From the NCBI GenBank assembly GCA_947454295.1, contig CANGMO010000110.1, positions 1 to 7,232 of the forward strand: a stretch of 7,232 bases of DNA, read 5' to 3'. Positions 1 through 7,087 of the stretch are shown here, one piece after another. Both the position numbers and the translations under genes were made by a program. The DNA comes from Verrucomicrobiota bacterium (GTDB lineage: Bacteria > Verrucomicrobiota > Verrucomicrobiia > Limisphaerales > UBA9464). The notes under the pieces are model-generated. The model was given only the letters and a program-made list of their open reading frames with translations, was not told the DNA's origin and made no database searches. Numbering within the stretch: the stretch's first letter is position 1; every line of letters starts with the position of its first letter.

Positions 1-1
1 A

Positions 2-1663
2 CCGCTGTTCTCCGCACGCGGTGGAGGCGGCGGTGCGTTGTCCGCGATGACCAGCCTGCTGGGCCAGGCCACCGGCAGCACGTCGCTGAATGGGGGCGTC
101 GCGGACTCGACGGGACGCCTCGTGGCATCACGTCTGCCCCTGAACCCAGGGACCTGGATGCACTTTGCGTTCGTCGCCAGCCGGTCCAGGGACGACACCC
201 GGCTCTACACCAACGGCGCCCTGTTCGCCTCGAAGCCGGGCGTGAGTCGCCGCGGCACCTCGACGAATGACTCCCATTCCCTGTGGATCGGCCGGTCGGA
301 GACCGGATCGATGCGCGGATCGGTGACGGATTTTCGCGTCTGGAATCGCGCCCGAACCGAGGAAGAGATTCGCGCGGACTACCGCCGGGAACTCAAGGGA
401 ACCGAACCCGGCCTGGTGCTGTACCTACCCCTCAAGGACGGTCGCGGCACCACCGCCACCAATCGCGCCGCCGCCACGGGTGCCAAGTATGAAGGCGCGC
501 TTCACGGCACACCCACCTGGAGCACACGACCGGAACCGGGTCGCACCTCACCGGTGGCCAAAGCGCGTGCAGCCGGTTCCGACAGCGCCCGGGCCTCCAC
601 CAACACCGCGCGCACCGGAATCCAATCGCGGCGTCCCGAGCTCGGGCGATCCGCGTCGAACGGGCAATCAGCGCTACCCGACTTCCGCGGCACCGGCGGA
701 TCGAACACGCCGATGAGCCGAGGCGGACAGACGCGGGGAAGTCTCGACGGGATTGAATCGAATCACTTCAAGGGCGTTCACGCCGCCGTCTTTGAGAAGC
801 TGGCGGCCGGGGCGCGTGCGAGTGAAGGCGCCTCCTCCACTAACGGAGCGGCTTCGAGAAAGACCTCCCGCGGCGATACCGCGTTGGGGGAATTCGCGCT
901 GCAGGCGGCGGCATCGAAGCGAGGGAGCAACGCCATGCCCAGGGAACTCGGGCCGGGGTTCCATGTCGCTGTCGGCCACGCCGCGCTGCAGACGAATGTC
1001 TTGGGCACCAATCTCGTCGCGCTGGGATCCGGTGCGCTCCGGCAGATGCGGCGTGGCGGGGAATCGATCGCGGTGGGAACCGAAGCCCTTACCGTCGCGG
1101 TCTCCACCGATCGCAGCACCGCGGTGGGCTCCCGGGCCCTCGCCACCTTGCAACGCGGCTCCGGGTCACTCGCCATCGGCGCCCACGCGGGTGACGGATT
1201 GCGCCACGGCAACGACACTCTCTATCTCGGCACCACGGGACTGCCCGAGGGGGCGATTGCGGAGGAGGATCATGTCATTCGCATCGGCGATCCGGGTGGA
1301 CGCCACCAGGCGCTCTACCTCGGCGGTGTGACGAGCTCGAGTTCGGGCGATGCCGAACTTTTGGGAACGCGGCAGAACGGGCAGATTCTCCGGCTTCGCA
1401 ATGGGAACAGTCTGCCTGGTGGTGTTCCGCTCCTCGTGGACGACGCCGGGCGTCTGGGCCGGGCACCAAAGGGGGACCGCCCTGTTGCGTCCACCGAGGG
1501 TACCTCATTTCCGCCGGGATCCTATGCCCTGCTACTGGACGGATCCGTCCCGCCGGCAGGATTTCACCGACTCGGAGTGGTGGAGGCGGATCGTCTCGGC
1601 AGGTTCACCCCGGCTCGACCCGGCGGTCCTTCACTCCGATTCGCGCTGTTTGTGAAGGACTGA
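2..1663 (+). CDS. LamG/jelly-roll surface protein with YadA-head-like repeats, 5'-truncated
   Basis: The frame is open to the left edge, so the true start lies upstream; the TTG at 38 is not a convincing start. Counting residues from the codon at base 2 (553 visible): about 1-162 are the C-terminal part of a concanavalin A-like LamG_3 domain, with the strand motifs WMHFAFVASR, RLYTNGALFAS, LWIGR and DFRVWNRARTEEEI. About 172-285 are a Ser/Arg/Gly/Thr-rich stretch that looks disordered. About 293-402 hold repeated xAxG cores (TALG, VAVG, VALG, IAVG, TAVG, LAIG), five of them followed by the next at exactly 17 residues, as in left-handed beta-roll heads of YadA-like adhesins. A cap follows (DHVIRIGDPG, ALYLGGV), then a small C-terminal domain with VPPAGFHRLG. 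No YadA beta-barrel anchor or LPXTG motif is visible. A surface or extracellular binding role is inferred; the ligand is unknown. It ends 16 bp from the convergent esterase gene. Confidence 0.85.
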   Translation, partial: PLFSARGGGGGALSAMTSLLGQATGSTSLNGGVADSTGRLVASRLPLNPGTWMHFAFVASRSRDDTRLYTNGALFASKPGVSRRGTSTNDSHSLWIGRSETGSMRGSVTDFRVWNRARTEEEIRADYRRELKGTEPGLVLYLPLKDGRGTTATNRAAATGAKYEGALHGTPTWSTRPEPGRTSPVAKARAAGSDSARASTNTARTGIQSRRPELGRSASNGQSALPDFRGTGGSNTPMSRGGQTRGSLDGIESNHFKGVHAAVFEKLAAGARASEGASSTNGAASRKTSRGDTALGEFALQAAASKRGSNAMPRELGPGFHVAVGHAALQTNVLGTNLVALGSGALRQMRRGGESIAVGTEALTVAVSTDRSTAVGSRALATLQRGSGSLAIGAHAGDGLRHGNDTLYLGTTGLPEGAIAEEDHVIRIGDPGGRHQALYLGGVTSSSSGDAELLGTRQNGQILRLRNGNSLPGGVPLLVDDAGRLGRAPKGDRPVASTEGTSFPPGSYALLLDGSVPPAGFHRLGVVEADRLGRFTPARPGGPSLRFALFVKD

Positions 1664-1679
1664 GAAGATACCCGACGCC

Positions 1680-2867
1680 TCAGGGTGCATTGGGTGGCAT
1701 CGGCGCGGGAGGGGCGGTTGGGAAGAAGGCCTGGATGATCTTCCGCGCAAACCGGACTCCCAACTGCTGCACGCCCGCTTCATTGAAGTGATCGCCATCC
1801 ACACGGCGGTACTCAGGTCCGAGATCATCGGTCTGCGGTCCATCGTAGGTGAACGGCACCGTCTCCAACACATGCTGCGCGCCGCGATCGATGCGCTCCT
1901 TGCGTCGCTGCATTTCGGTGGGGCCGATCTTTTCAAGAATTCCGGGATCAAACGCATCGAAACCGATCACCCACGGAAGGGCTGGATATCCGGAGTCGAT
2001 CCGGCTCCGCGCAATGAGGCGCTTGAAGTTGTCGTAGAACACCTCGGCGGTAGGTCCCTGGTTGAGATCGTTCTCGTTGCCGAACCACACGATGGCCCGC
2101 AGTCCGGTGTACGGAGTCCAACGCCTCAAGGTGGCCCGGCAGGCCACGTAGGAGGAGTCCCCCGAGGTGGGATCCTCGGCCACCTTGCGCCAACGTTCGA
2201 CGGTGGTGCCACCGATGCCCGTGGAAATGATCAGGACCGGCACGTGGAGCTGACGCACCAGCACGTCGCCCACTGCGGTCCATGGGGACGCGCGATGTGC
2301 GTCGGCGGGACGCAGGGGATCGTCGGCGTGACGGAAGCCGAGCTGCGCAGGTGGGGTGTTGGTCCAGTCGATGCAGGTCGCCACCCGATCCTCCTCGGAT
2401 CGACCGGGGCGGACGCCTTGAAAGTTGGAGCAAAAGGAATGGCCCGCCGCGACGAACACCTCGCCAACGCCGACCTTGCCGATGGTGCCTTCACCGATGA
2501 CCGCTCCGGTTGCGTCGAGTGCCCGGACAGTGAGCGTGTACCAGCCACCAGCCCTCACTTCGAGCGAGCCCTTGAAATCGCGACCGTTTGGACGCGCGAT
2601 TTCGGCGAACCCCGACGATTTGCCGTCCACACCCTCACGATACGCTGCATTCAACGACACCCGCGCCTCGATTCGTGCGGCAGGGTTGTCGAGCGAACCC
2701 ACAATGGGAATGCGCGCCGTGTTGGAGACGGAACGCTGGAACACCGCATAGGTCATCGGCGAGCTCAGTGACAGTGCATCGGCTGCTGCTGCTGCTACCA
2801 AGGAAGCGAGACCCACGGCGACAGCGACGACCACACGAGGCCAACAACGAGAGGGAACAAGAGTCAT
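1680..2867 (-). CDS. Secreted sialate O-acetylesterase-like SGNH hydrolase
   Basis: Probable carbohydrate O-acetylesterase of the SASA (PF03629) / SGNH superfamily, 395 residues from the ATG at 2867. This ATG was chosen because it opens directly on a signal peptide (Arg7/Arg11, hydrophobic residues 12-29, AAA or ADA cleavage near 29-31); the frame stays open to a TTG at 2918, but that adds 17 unremarkable residues. A beta-sandwich-like N-terminal part (YAVFQRSVSN, ARIPIVGSL) precedes the hydrolase core, as in this family. Core signatures are GEVFVAAGHS with candidate nucleophile Ser144 (family usual GQSN), ISTGIGGTTVERW near 215-226, WFGNEND at 261-267 (usual WxQGExN), and VDGDHF with candidate catalytic Asp359/His360. 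The C-terminus is a Pro/Ala tail. Substitutions in block I mean the substrate cannot be named; acetylated polysaccharide is the likely choice given the CE15 and GH43 genes nearby. It is divergent from the downstream SGNH gene. No Shine-Dalgarno sequence is evident. Confidence 0.8.
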   Translation of the reverse strand: MTLVPSRCWPRVVVAVAVGLASLVAAAAADALSLSSPMTYAVFQRSVSNTARIPIVGSLDNPAARIEARVSLNAAYREGVDGKSSGFAEIARPNGRDFKGSLEVRAGGWYTLTVRALDATGAVIGEGTIGKVGVGEVFVAAGHSFCSNFQGVRPGRSEEDRVATCIDWTNTPPAQLGFRHADDPLRPADAHRASPWTAVGDVLVRQLHVPVLIISTGIGGTTVERWRKVAEDPTSGDSSYVACRATLRRWTPYTGLRAIVWFGNENDLNQGPTAEVFYDNFKRLIARSRIDSGYPALPWVIGFDAFDPGILEKIGPTEMQRRKERIDRGAQHVLETVPFTYDGPQTDDLGPEYRRVDGDHFNEAGVQQLGVRFARKIIQAFFPTAPPAPMPPNAP

Positions 2868-3288
2868 GGATGCGGGTGTCCGGGCTTCAGACGCTGAAAA
2901 ATGAGGGAAGGCGACCAAGGGGGTCGATCCCCGATTCGGGAAAATGCGGTGGCCGGGCGCACTCCGACCTAGTCGACGACGTGAGGAGGCGGATCACCCG
3001 GAGCTCGGGGACCAGACCGCCACTTCAATGCGCAGTGACTCCCGAGCACTGGTCATTCCTTTCGGAGTGCGGCGGCAAGCGAAGCGCCACGCCACTTTCG
3101 ATACCGTCACCACGCCCAAAACACCAAAGAACCCTCACCGCGCGTTGGGGCGAATCCTCCGGCGTTCTTTCGCGGTACCCGGGGTGAAAGCGGTGTCGTC
3201 GCTGCGCACTGCCACCGCACTCCGAAAGGTACGGCGTTGCGTTATACAGCACTTGCCGTTTGATGGCCGATGTCACCTCGCGATCCCC
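2868..3288. other. Divergent intergenic region (421 bp) mostly filled by repeat element A
   Basis: This gap separates the start codons of two divergently transcribed esterase genes, so promoters for both should lie here. About 260 of the 421 bp are repeat element A. The remaining pieces are 2868-2969 upstream of the minus-strand gene and 3230-3288 upstream of the plus-strand gene. The second contains TATACA at 3243-3248, a possible -10 hexamer with no acceptable -35 partner. No convincing ribosome binding site precedes either ATG. The plus frame is open through the whole element, which creates a spurious long N-terminal extension of the downstream gene. A GCACTCCGA string at 2959-2967 matches the outer tip of the element's right arm and may be a remnant of another copy. 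Confidence 0.7.
2970..3229 (+). repeat. Interspersed structured repeat, element A (head plus long inverted repeat)
   Basis: The head at 2970-2997 matches 25 of 28 bases with the heads at 4081 and 5821. A long imperfect inverted repeat follows. The left arm (about 3058-3100) and right arm (3181-3229) pair perfectly over the outer 15 bases (3058-3072 with 3215-3229), then imperfectly inward, around a central segment of about 80 bases. The right-arm bases 3181-3225 match element C (6031-6075) at 42 of 45 positions. The distances from head to left arm (92) and to right arm (211, against 210) are the same as in C, so the two are one family. It lies between divergent genes and encodes no plausible protein. 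A MITE/REP-like or structured-RNA nature is possible; nothing here decides between them. Confidence 0.85.
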
Positions 3289-4083
3289 ATGCATAGTCAA
3301 CTCCGTTGGATTCTTCCTTTCTGCGCGCTCGGCGCTTCCCGTGCGGTGGCCGAGACAATTCCAGTGGAGCGCCAGGATTCGAATTCACGCATTGCCCACA
3401 CCCAACTGGTGGAGAAGGCGCGGCGTGGCGGGATCGATCTCTACTTTCTCGGGGATTCCATCACGCGACGCTGGGGCACCAGCGATCCCCAATACCACGA
3501 GATGTTCGCCAACTGGCGGACGAACTTCTTCGGATGGAACGCCGGCAACTTCGGTTGGGGCGGCGACACGGTTCAGAATGTCCTGTGGCGCATTCGTCAC
3601 GGTGAACTCGATGCGGTGCGCCCCAGGGTCATCGTGCTGCTTGTCGGCACCAACAATCTAGGGGCGGCCGATGCGACGGACCGTGGGGATGCCCTGGTCG
3701 ATGAAGTAACCGATGGCATCCACGCGATCTTGGAAACGATCCACGAGAAGGTGCCGGGTGCGACCGTGCTTCTGACGGGTGTCTTCCCACGCAACGACGG
3801 ACGGCGGGGCACCACCCTCATTCCCACCATCCGTCGGATCAACGCGCGTCTGGCAAAGATGGCCGACGCGAAGGGCGTCCGCTTTATGGATCTATCCGGT
3901 CGCCTTGCTGATTCGGACGGCAAGCTGGTGGAAGGCGTGACGGTGGACGGGCTGCACCTTTCCGTGCGGGGCTACCAACTCTGGGCCGACGCGCTGAAGC
4001 CGCACCTGCTGGAACTGCTTGGACCACCCGCCTCCACCGATCACGCCCCGCCACCCACCGGCGATCCGAGCGCGAAGAGGTAG
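3289..4083 (+). CDS. Secreted GDSL/SGNH-family esterase
   Basis: SGNH/GDSL hydrolase of 264 residues, close in layout to bacterial GDSL esterases related to the platelet-activating-factor acetylhydrolase type. Block I is YFLGDSITRRWG with nucleophile Ser57, block II GWGGDTVQNV (Gly near 91-92), block III VGTNN at 119-123 and block V DGLHLS with Asp220 and His223, so all four SGNH residues are present. The ATG at 3289 was chosen because residues 1-21 form a compact signal peptide (RWILPFCALG core, AVA cleavage before Glu22). The frame is open back to 2944, but those 115 codons are read through repeat element A and have no domain character. The protein ends with a Pro-rich tail. The stop codon TAG at 4081-4083 is the first triplet of element B. 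The likely role is deacetylation of a sugar or polysaccharide in the periplasm or outside the cell; the exact substrate is unknown. Confidence 0.9.
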   Translation: MHSQLRWILPFCALGASRAVAETIPVERQDSNSRIAHTQLVEKARRGGIDLYFLGDSITRRWGTSDPQYHEMFANWRTNFFGWNAGNFGWGGDTVQNVLWRIRHGELDAVRPRVIVLLVGTNNLGAADATDRGDALVDEVTDGIHAILETIHEKVPGATVLLTGVFPRNDGRRGTTLIPTIRRINARLAKMADAKGVRFMDLSGRLADSDGKLVEGVTVDGLHLSVRGYQLWADALKPHLLELLGPPASTDHAPPPTGDPSAKR

Positions 4084-4225
4084 CCGCCGACGGGAGGAGG
4101 CGGATCACACGCCGCCCAACGCTCCTCGTCACCCCAGCGTCTCGCGCAGCCGCAGTGTCGTGGTAAGGCGAATCTCCTGATGAGCCGGGCGAACGGATGC
4201 GCTCCACGTCGCTCCGCGGCGTCCC
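4081..4225 (+). repeat. Interspersed structured repeat, element B (short type)
   Basis: It begins with the shared head (4081-4108), which includes a CCGCC/GGCGG potential stem of 5 bp around a 10-base loop. A conserved tail motif at 4161-4191 (TGGTAAGGCGAATCTCC followed by TGATGAGCCGGGCG) and an end GCGGCGTCCC follow. Element D has the same order, with the tail motif at the identical offset of 80 bases and the same 145-bp distance to the end block. The element overlaps the stop codon of the upstream SGNH gene and lies between convergent genes. Its tail is unrelated to the inverted-repeat arms of A and C. Confidence 0.8.
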
Positions 4226-4226
4226 A

Positions 4227-4254
4227 TCCGCCGCCTACGCACCCGCTCGGCGGA
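4227..4254. terminator. Small GC hairpin between convergent genes, possible terminator
   Basis: TCCGCCG at 4227-4233 is perfectly complementary to CGGCGGA at 4248-4254, giving a 7-bp stem with a 14-base loop. It lies between the ends of the SGNH and CE15 genes, where a bidirectional terminator is expected. There is no T-tract on either side and the loop is long, so an intrinsic terminator is uncertain. Confidence 0.25.
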
Positions 4255-4286
4255 GCCTCGCGCTACCGGTTGCTGCCGCCTGCCAA

Positions 4287-5759
4287 TCAGCGAATTCCCA
4301 GGCGTTGATTGGCCCAGCGGATGAAGTGCTTCATGTTGGAGCGGTCCTCATGACCGCCGTCGTGCTGGCGCCAGGCGAGGTCGCCGTCGAGCAAATCGGT
4401 GTTCACCGGGGGCATTTGCGCGGTCCGATAGTCCTCCCTCACACCGAGGTCCTTCGCGCCGAGAAGGCGATAGACCGATCCCGCGGCCACGGTCGCCATG
4501 AAACTGCCCTGTTGGTCGAGCCAGTTGGCATCGCCGCGTGCCGGAATGCCGTAGCTGATGAACACCGGTCTGGGTGCACACAGCGCGATGAGTTCATTGG
4601 AGTCCACGGGAAGATCCCTCGCGTTGCGGCTGCCGAACGTCGCCTCCGCAGCGCCATACTTGAGAAAATTGCCGGCCATCCAGTGGTACTCGCCGGACCC
4701 CGTCAGGTTCTCGACGGCCTCGCCGAAGTTTCGTCGATGCGGCTTCGCCCCGCCCTCCCCGGAGGACCCAACCAGGGCCAGCGCAAATCGCGGCTCGAAG
4801 GCCAGCGTCACCAACGCCGCCTTGCCAAAGCGTGATACGCCTTCGATGGCGACCTGTTTCGCATTCACCGCTGGATCCGTCTCCAGAAAGTCGAGGCTTC
4901 GCGCCGCACCCCAGGCCCACGCGCGCAGGGCTCCCCAGTCATCGGGCTTGCGCGGTTGACCGCGGTTGACCAAGCCAATGATTCCGCGGGTGAGTCCGGC
5001 ACCATTGTCGACCTGTATGCTCCCGGGCTGAATGGTGGCATACCCCCAACCCGCAGCGAGGAGCTGCTCGGTGGAGGGCGGATCCTTGAACGGGCCGCCG
5101 AAGTCGGCAAAGCGATTGGTGATGGGAGGCGTCCCCTCAGGTCGCGGCATGCCGGTTCCTCCGAATCCGCCAAACATCATCAACACCGGCACCGGGCCCC
5201 TGGCGTCCGCGGGCGTGACCACCGTCATTTGGATATCCACCTGAATCGATGGGCATGCGGAGTTGTCCACATGTCCCACCACGTGGCGTCCGTTGGCCTT
5301 CAAGGTTCCAACGAGTCCCGCGGTCACGTTGGACACGACGGTCCAGGTGACTTTCGGCACGGACGAAGGGACCCGACCGATGACTTCGCGCTCGAAGTCC
5401 TCAACAATCTCGGACCGCCGGACGCGTCGCCACTGCTCAGCCGTGGTTACGGGCTTTCCGTTTTTCGCGATGAGCGGATCCGGCAAGTCGGGAAAGGGGT
5501 TGGCCTTGGCGGGATCGTAGTTGGCGGCGTTGGTGGCAGCTGGATTGCCGCTCGGCCCGGGGCGGAGTCGTTGAATGCCGAGCTGGTCCATCATGTTTTG
5601 ATGATCCTGCTTGGCGGTCCAGGTCACCGGCGCGGGCGGGTTCCCGTTGACCGTCTCGGCTGCAGGCGCTGCGGCTTGCTGGGCGAAGGCCGCGAGACCC
5701 AGGGCCAACCAGTTGCCGGTGAGGGATCGAAAAAAGGGAATCAGCCCGGAAGCATTCAT
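4287..5759 (-). CDS. CE15-type glucuronoyl esterase, secreted
   Basis: Carbohydrate esterase family 15 enzymes hydrolyse ester bonds between 4-O-methyl-glucuronic acid on xylan and lignin alcohols. The protein is 490 residues from the ATG at 5759 (a GTG at 5774 would add five; an in-frame TAG lies just before it). A signal peptide is visible (Arg11, hydrophobic 17-26, Ala-rich cleavage near 30). The alpha/beta-hydrolase core shows VPVLMMFGGFGG, AGWGYATIQPGSIQ, the nucleophile motif GVSRFGK at 307-313 with Ser309 (family consensus GCSRxGK), GSSGEGGAK near 331-339, VDSNELIALCAPRP with Asp386, and HDGGHED with catalytic His470. The site aligned with the canonical fungal Glu reads Ser, so the acid may be Asp386 or Glu335. 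It shares its strand with the GH43 gene upstream but is separated from it by 321 bp of repeat, so an operon is uncertain. Confidence 0.9.
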   Translation of the reverse strand: MNASGLIPFFRSLTGNWLALGLAAFAQQAAAPAAETVNGNPPAPVTWTAKQDHQNMMDQLGIQRLRPGPSGNPAATNAANYDPAKANPFPDLPDPLIAKNGKPVTTAEQWRRVRRSEIVEDFEREVIGRVPSSVPKVTWTVVSNVTAGLVGTLKANGRHVVGHVDNSACPSIQVDIQMTVVTPADARGPVPVLMMFGGFGGTGMPRPEGTPPITNRFADFGGPFKDPPSTEQLLAAGWGYATIQPGSIQVDNGAGLTRGIIGLVNRGQPRKPDDWGALRAWAWGAARSLDFLETDPAVNAKQVAIEGVSRFGKAALVTLAFEPRFALALVGSSGEGGAKPHRRNFGEAVENLTGSGEYHWMAGNFLKYGAAEATFGSRNARDLPVDSNELIALCAPRPVFISYGIPARGDANWLDQQGSFMATVAAGSVYRLLGAKDLGVREDYRTAQMPPVNTDLLDGDLAWRQHDGGHEDRSNMKHFIRWANQRLGIR

Positions 5760-6080
5760 GGGGAAAGTGGCCACACGCTAGTGAAGTCTTTCCGGCACGC
5801 GACGGAATAATCGTCACCCGTAGCCGCCGACGGGAGGAGGCGGATCACCCCGAGCCTGGGAGTTGCACCGCCGCTGCAAAACGCCCTCACACCCACACGA
5901 GAGCCATTCCTCTCGGAGTGCGGCGGGCAGCGAAGCGCCACACCGCTTTCGACAAGCTCAACGAGGGCCAGAACATCCGGACGCTCTCAACGCGATGAGG
6001 CGTACCTGCCGACGGTGCGTTGCAGCACCCGGGGTGAAAGCGGTGTCGCCGCTGCGCTCCGCCACCGCACTCCGACGGCA
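5760..6080. other. Intergenic region (321 bp) between GH43 and CE15 genes, mostly repeat element C
   Basis: Repeat element C fills all but about 66 bp of the gap between two same-strand carbohydrate-active genes. The remaining 5760-5820 is the immediate leader of the CE15 gene. It has no clear Shine-Dalgarno sequence and no convincing promoter hexamers. The element's right arm ends about five bases before the GH43 stop codon at 6081-6083. No separate gene is supported here. Confidence 0.7.
5821..6075 (+). repeat. Interspersed structured repeat, element C (head plus long inverted repeat)
   Basis: The first 28 bases match the head of element B exactly. The left arm (about 5905-5951) and right arm (6031-6075) form an imperfect long hairpin whose outer 11 bases pair perfectly (TCGGAGTGCGG at 5913-5923 with 6065-6075). 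The left arm starts 92 bases and the right arm 210 bases after the head, as in element A. The central segment has diverged more than the arms but still aligns with A over most of its length. That pattern suggests shared descent with selection or conversion acting on the arms. Confidence 0.85.
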
Positions 6081-7040
6081 TTACTTCCCGGTCATCTGGA
6101 TGGGTTCAATCAGACCGTTTTCATCATACTCCATGCGATCGATACAGACCTGACGCGAACCCTTGTACGGGCCATCGCCGGATTGGTCCTGCCAGCGATG
6201 GTACACGATGAGCCATTTGCCGCTGCCCGGCTCTTGGACGAAGGAATGGTGGCCCGGACCCTTGCGGGAGTCGTCGCTGGTGAGAATCGCGCCCCGATAG
6301 GTCCACGGCCCCATCGGGCTGATCGACGTGGCGTAGTGCACCGAGTACGAGGAGCGCTGCCAGTTGCCGTGGCTGTACGAGAGGTAGTAGCGGCCGTGGT
6401 GCTGATGCATGAAGGCGCCCTCGGTAAACCGCGGGGGGGTGTCCACCCGCAGCTCGCCGGCGATTTCCGTCAGGTTCGCCTTGAGCTCATAGACGCGCAG
6501 ACGCGCACCGGCGCTTCCGCCGGCATAGAGATAGGTCTTTCCGGTCGCGGGGTCCGTAAATGCCATGGGATCGATGGCTTCAAAGGAATCGTCGCCGGTG
6601 ATGAGCGGCTTGCCGGAATCCCGGAACGGTCCCTCTGGATGCTCTGCCACGGCGACGCCGATCCGAGATGGTTTGGGATGTTGGGGGCCCACCGAGTAGT
6701 AGAGATAGTAGCGTCCCTGATGCACGAGCACTGACGGCGCCCAGGCGTAATGGCGCGGCGCGCCGTCGGCGGGTATCCAGCCAATGCCGGCGAAGTCCAG
6801 AACGGGTCCGTGTCGCTTCCAAGTGGCCTCCAGCGATGGCTCGTGTGAAAAGGCGAAGAATGCCTGACGCTGCGGGCTGTCGCTCCAGGTGGGATAGATC
6901 CAGAGGGTGGAGCCGATGAAGAGGCCGTGTGGATCGGCGCCAGGGAGCACCGGATTGGGGCCAAAGGGCAGTGGCGACTCCCCAACCGCGGTGAGAATCA
7001 GGGCGAGGAGAGCGCTCGCGGTGAAAAAAGGGAGTCTCAT
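6081..7040 (-). CDS. GH43-family glycoside hydrolase, secreted
   Basis: Five-bladed beta-propeller glycosidase of family GH43, typically an alpha-L-arabinofuranosidase or beta-xylosidase acting on arabinoxylan or arabinan; 319 residues from the ATG at 7040. That start opens a signal peptide (Arg2, hydrophobic 5-19, cleavage near 20). The longer frame back to 7163 reads through repeat D and gives a non-domain extension containing RFLPSAATG. The catalytic set is visible: ADPHGLF with general base Asp36, YAWAPSVLVHQGRYYLYYS as a typical blade, AIDPMAFTDPATGKTYLYAG with pKa-tuning Asp157, and TEGAFMHQHHGRYYLSYS with general acid Glu207. GPGHHSFV (261-268) and YHRW (280-283) match the family's last blade. 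The length fits a single-domain enzyme with no carbohydrate-binding module. Exact specificity cannot be read from sequence; the CE15 neighbour favours a xylan side-chain role. Confidence 0.9.
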   Translation of the reverse strand: MRLPFFTASALLALILTAVGESPLPFGPNPVLPGADPHGLFIGSTLWIYPTWSDSPQRQAFFAFSHEPSLEATWKRHGPVLDFAGIGWIPADGAPRHYAWAPSVLVHQGRYYLYYSVGPQHPKPSRIGVAVAEHPEGPFRDSGKPLITGDDSFEAIDPMAFTDPATGKTYLYAGGSAGARLRVYELKANLTEIAGELRVDTPPRFTEGAFMHQHHGRYYLSYSHGNWQRSSYSVHYATSISPMGPWTYRGAILTSDDSRKGPGHHSFVQEPGSGKWLIVYHRWQDQSGDGPYKGSRQVCIDRMEYDENGLIEPIQMTGK

Positions 7041-7087
7041 TCGGGACGCGAGCCTGTCACGTGGTGGCGGGGAATTCCAAGCTCCTG

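Noticed and set aside
753..1331. Plus-strand open frame of 192 codons inside the LamG/YadA-like gene
   Set aside because: It is an out-of-frame Arg/Pro-rich shadow; the other frame carries the periodic repeats.
1664..1679. Terminator between the convergent LamG and SASA-like genes
   Set aside because: The 16-bp gap contains no inverted repeat or T-tract.
1788..2771. Plus-strand open frame of 327 codons with an ATG start
   Set aside because: It is antisense to the esterase gene, which has SGNH motifs and a signal peptide; its own product has no recognisable domain. Long antisense frames are expected at this GC content.
3230..3260. Possible promoter with TATACA at 3243-3248 upstream of the SGNH gene
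   Set aside because: No -35 hexamer at suitable spacing could be found, and a single AT-rich hexamer is weak evidence.
4956..5810. Plus-strand open frame of 284 codons
   Set aside because: It lies entirely opposite the CE15 gene and its leader, and encodes Gly/Arg/His-rich sequence without domain character.
6015..6734. Plus-strand open frame of 239 codons
   Set aside because: It starts inside repeat element C and runs antisense to the GH43 gene across its catalytic motifs.
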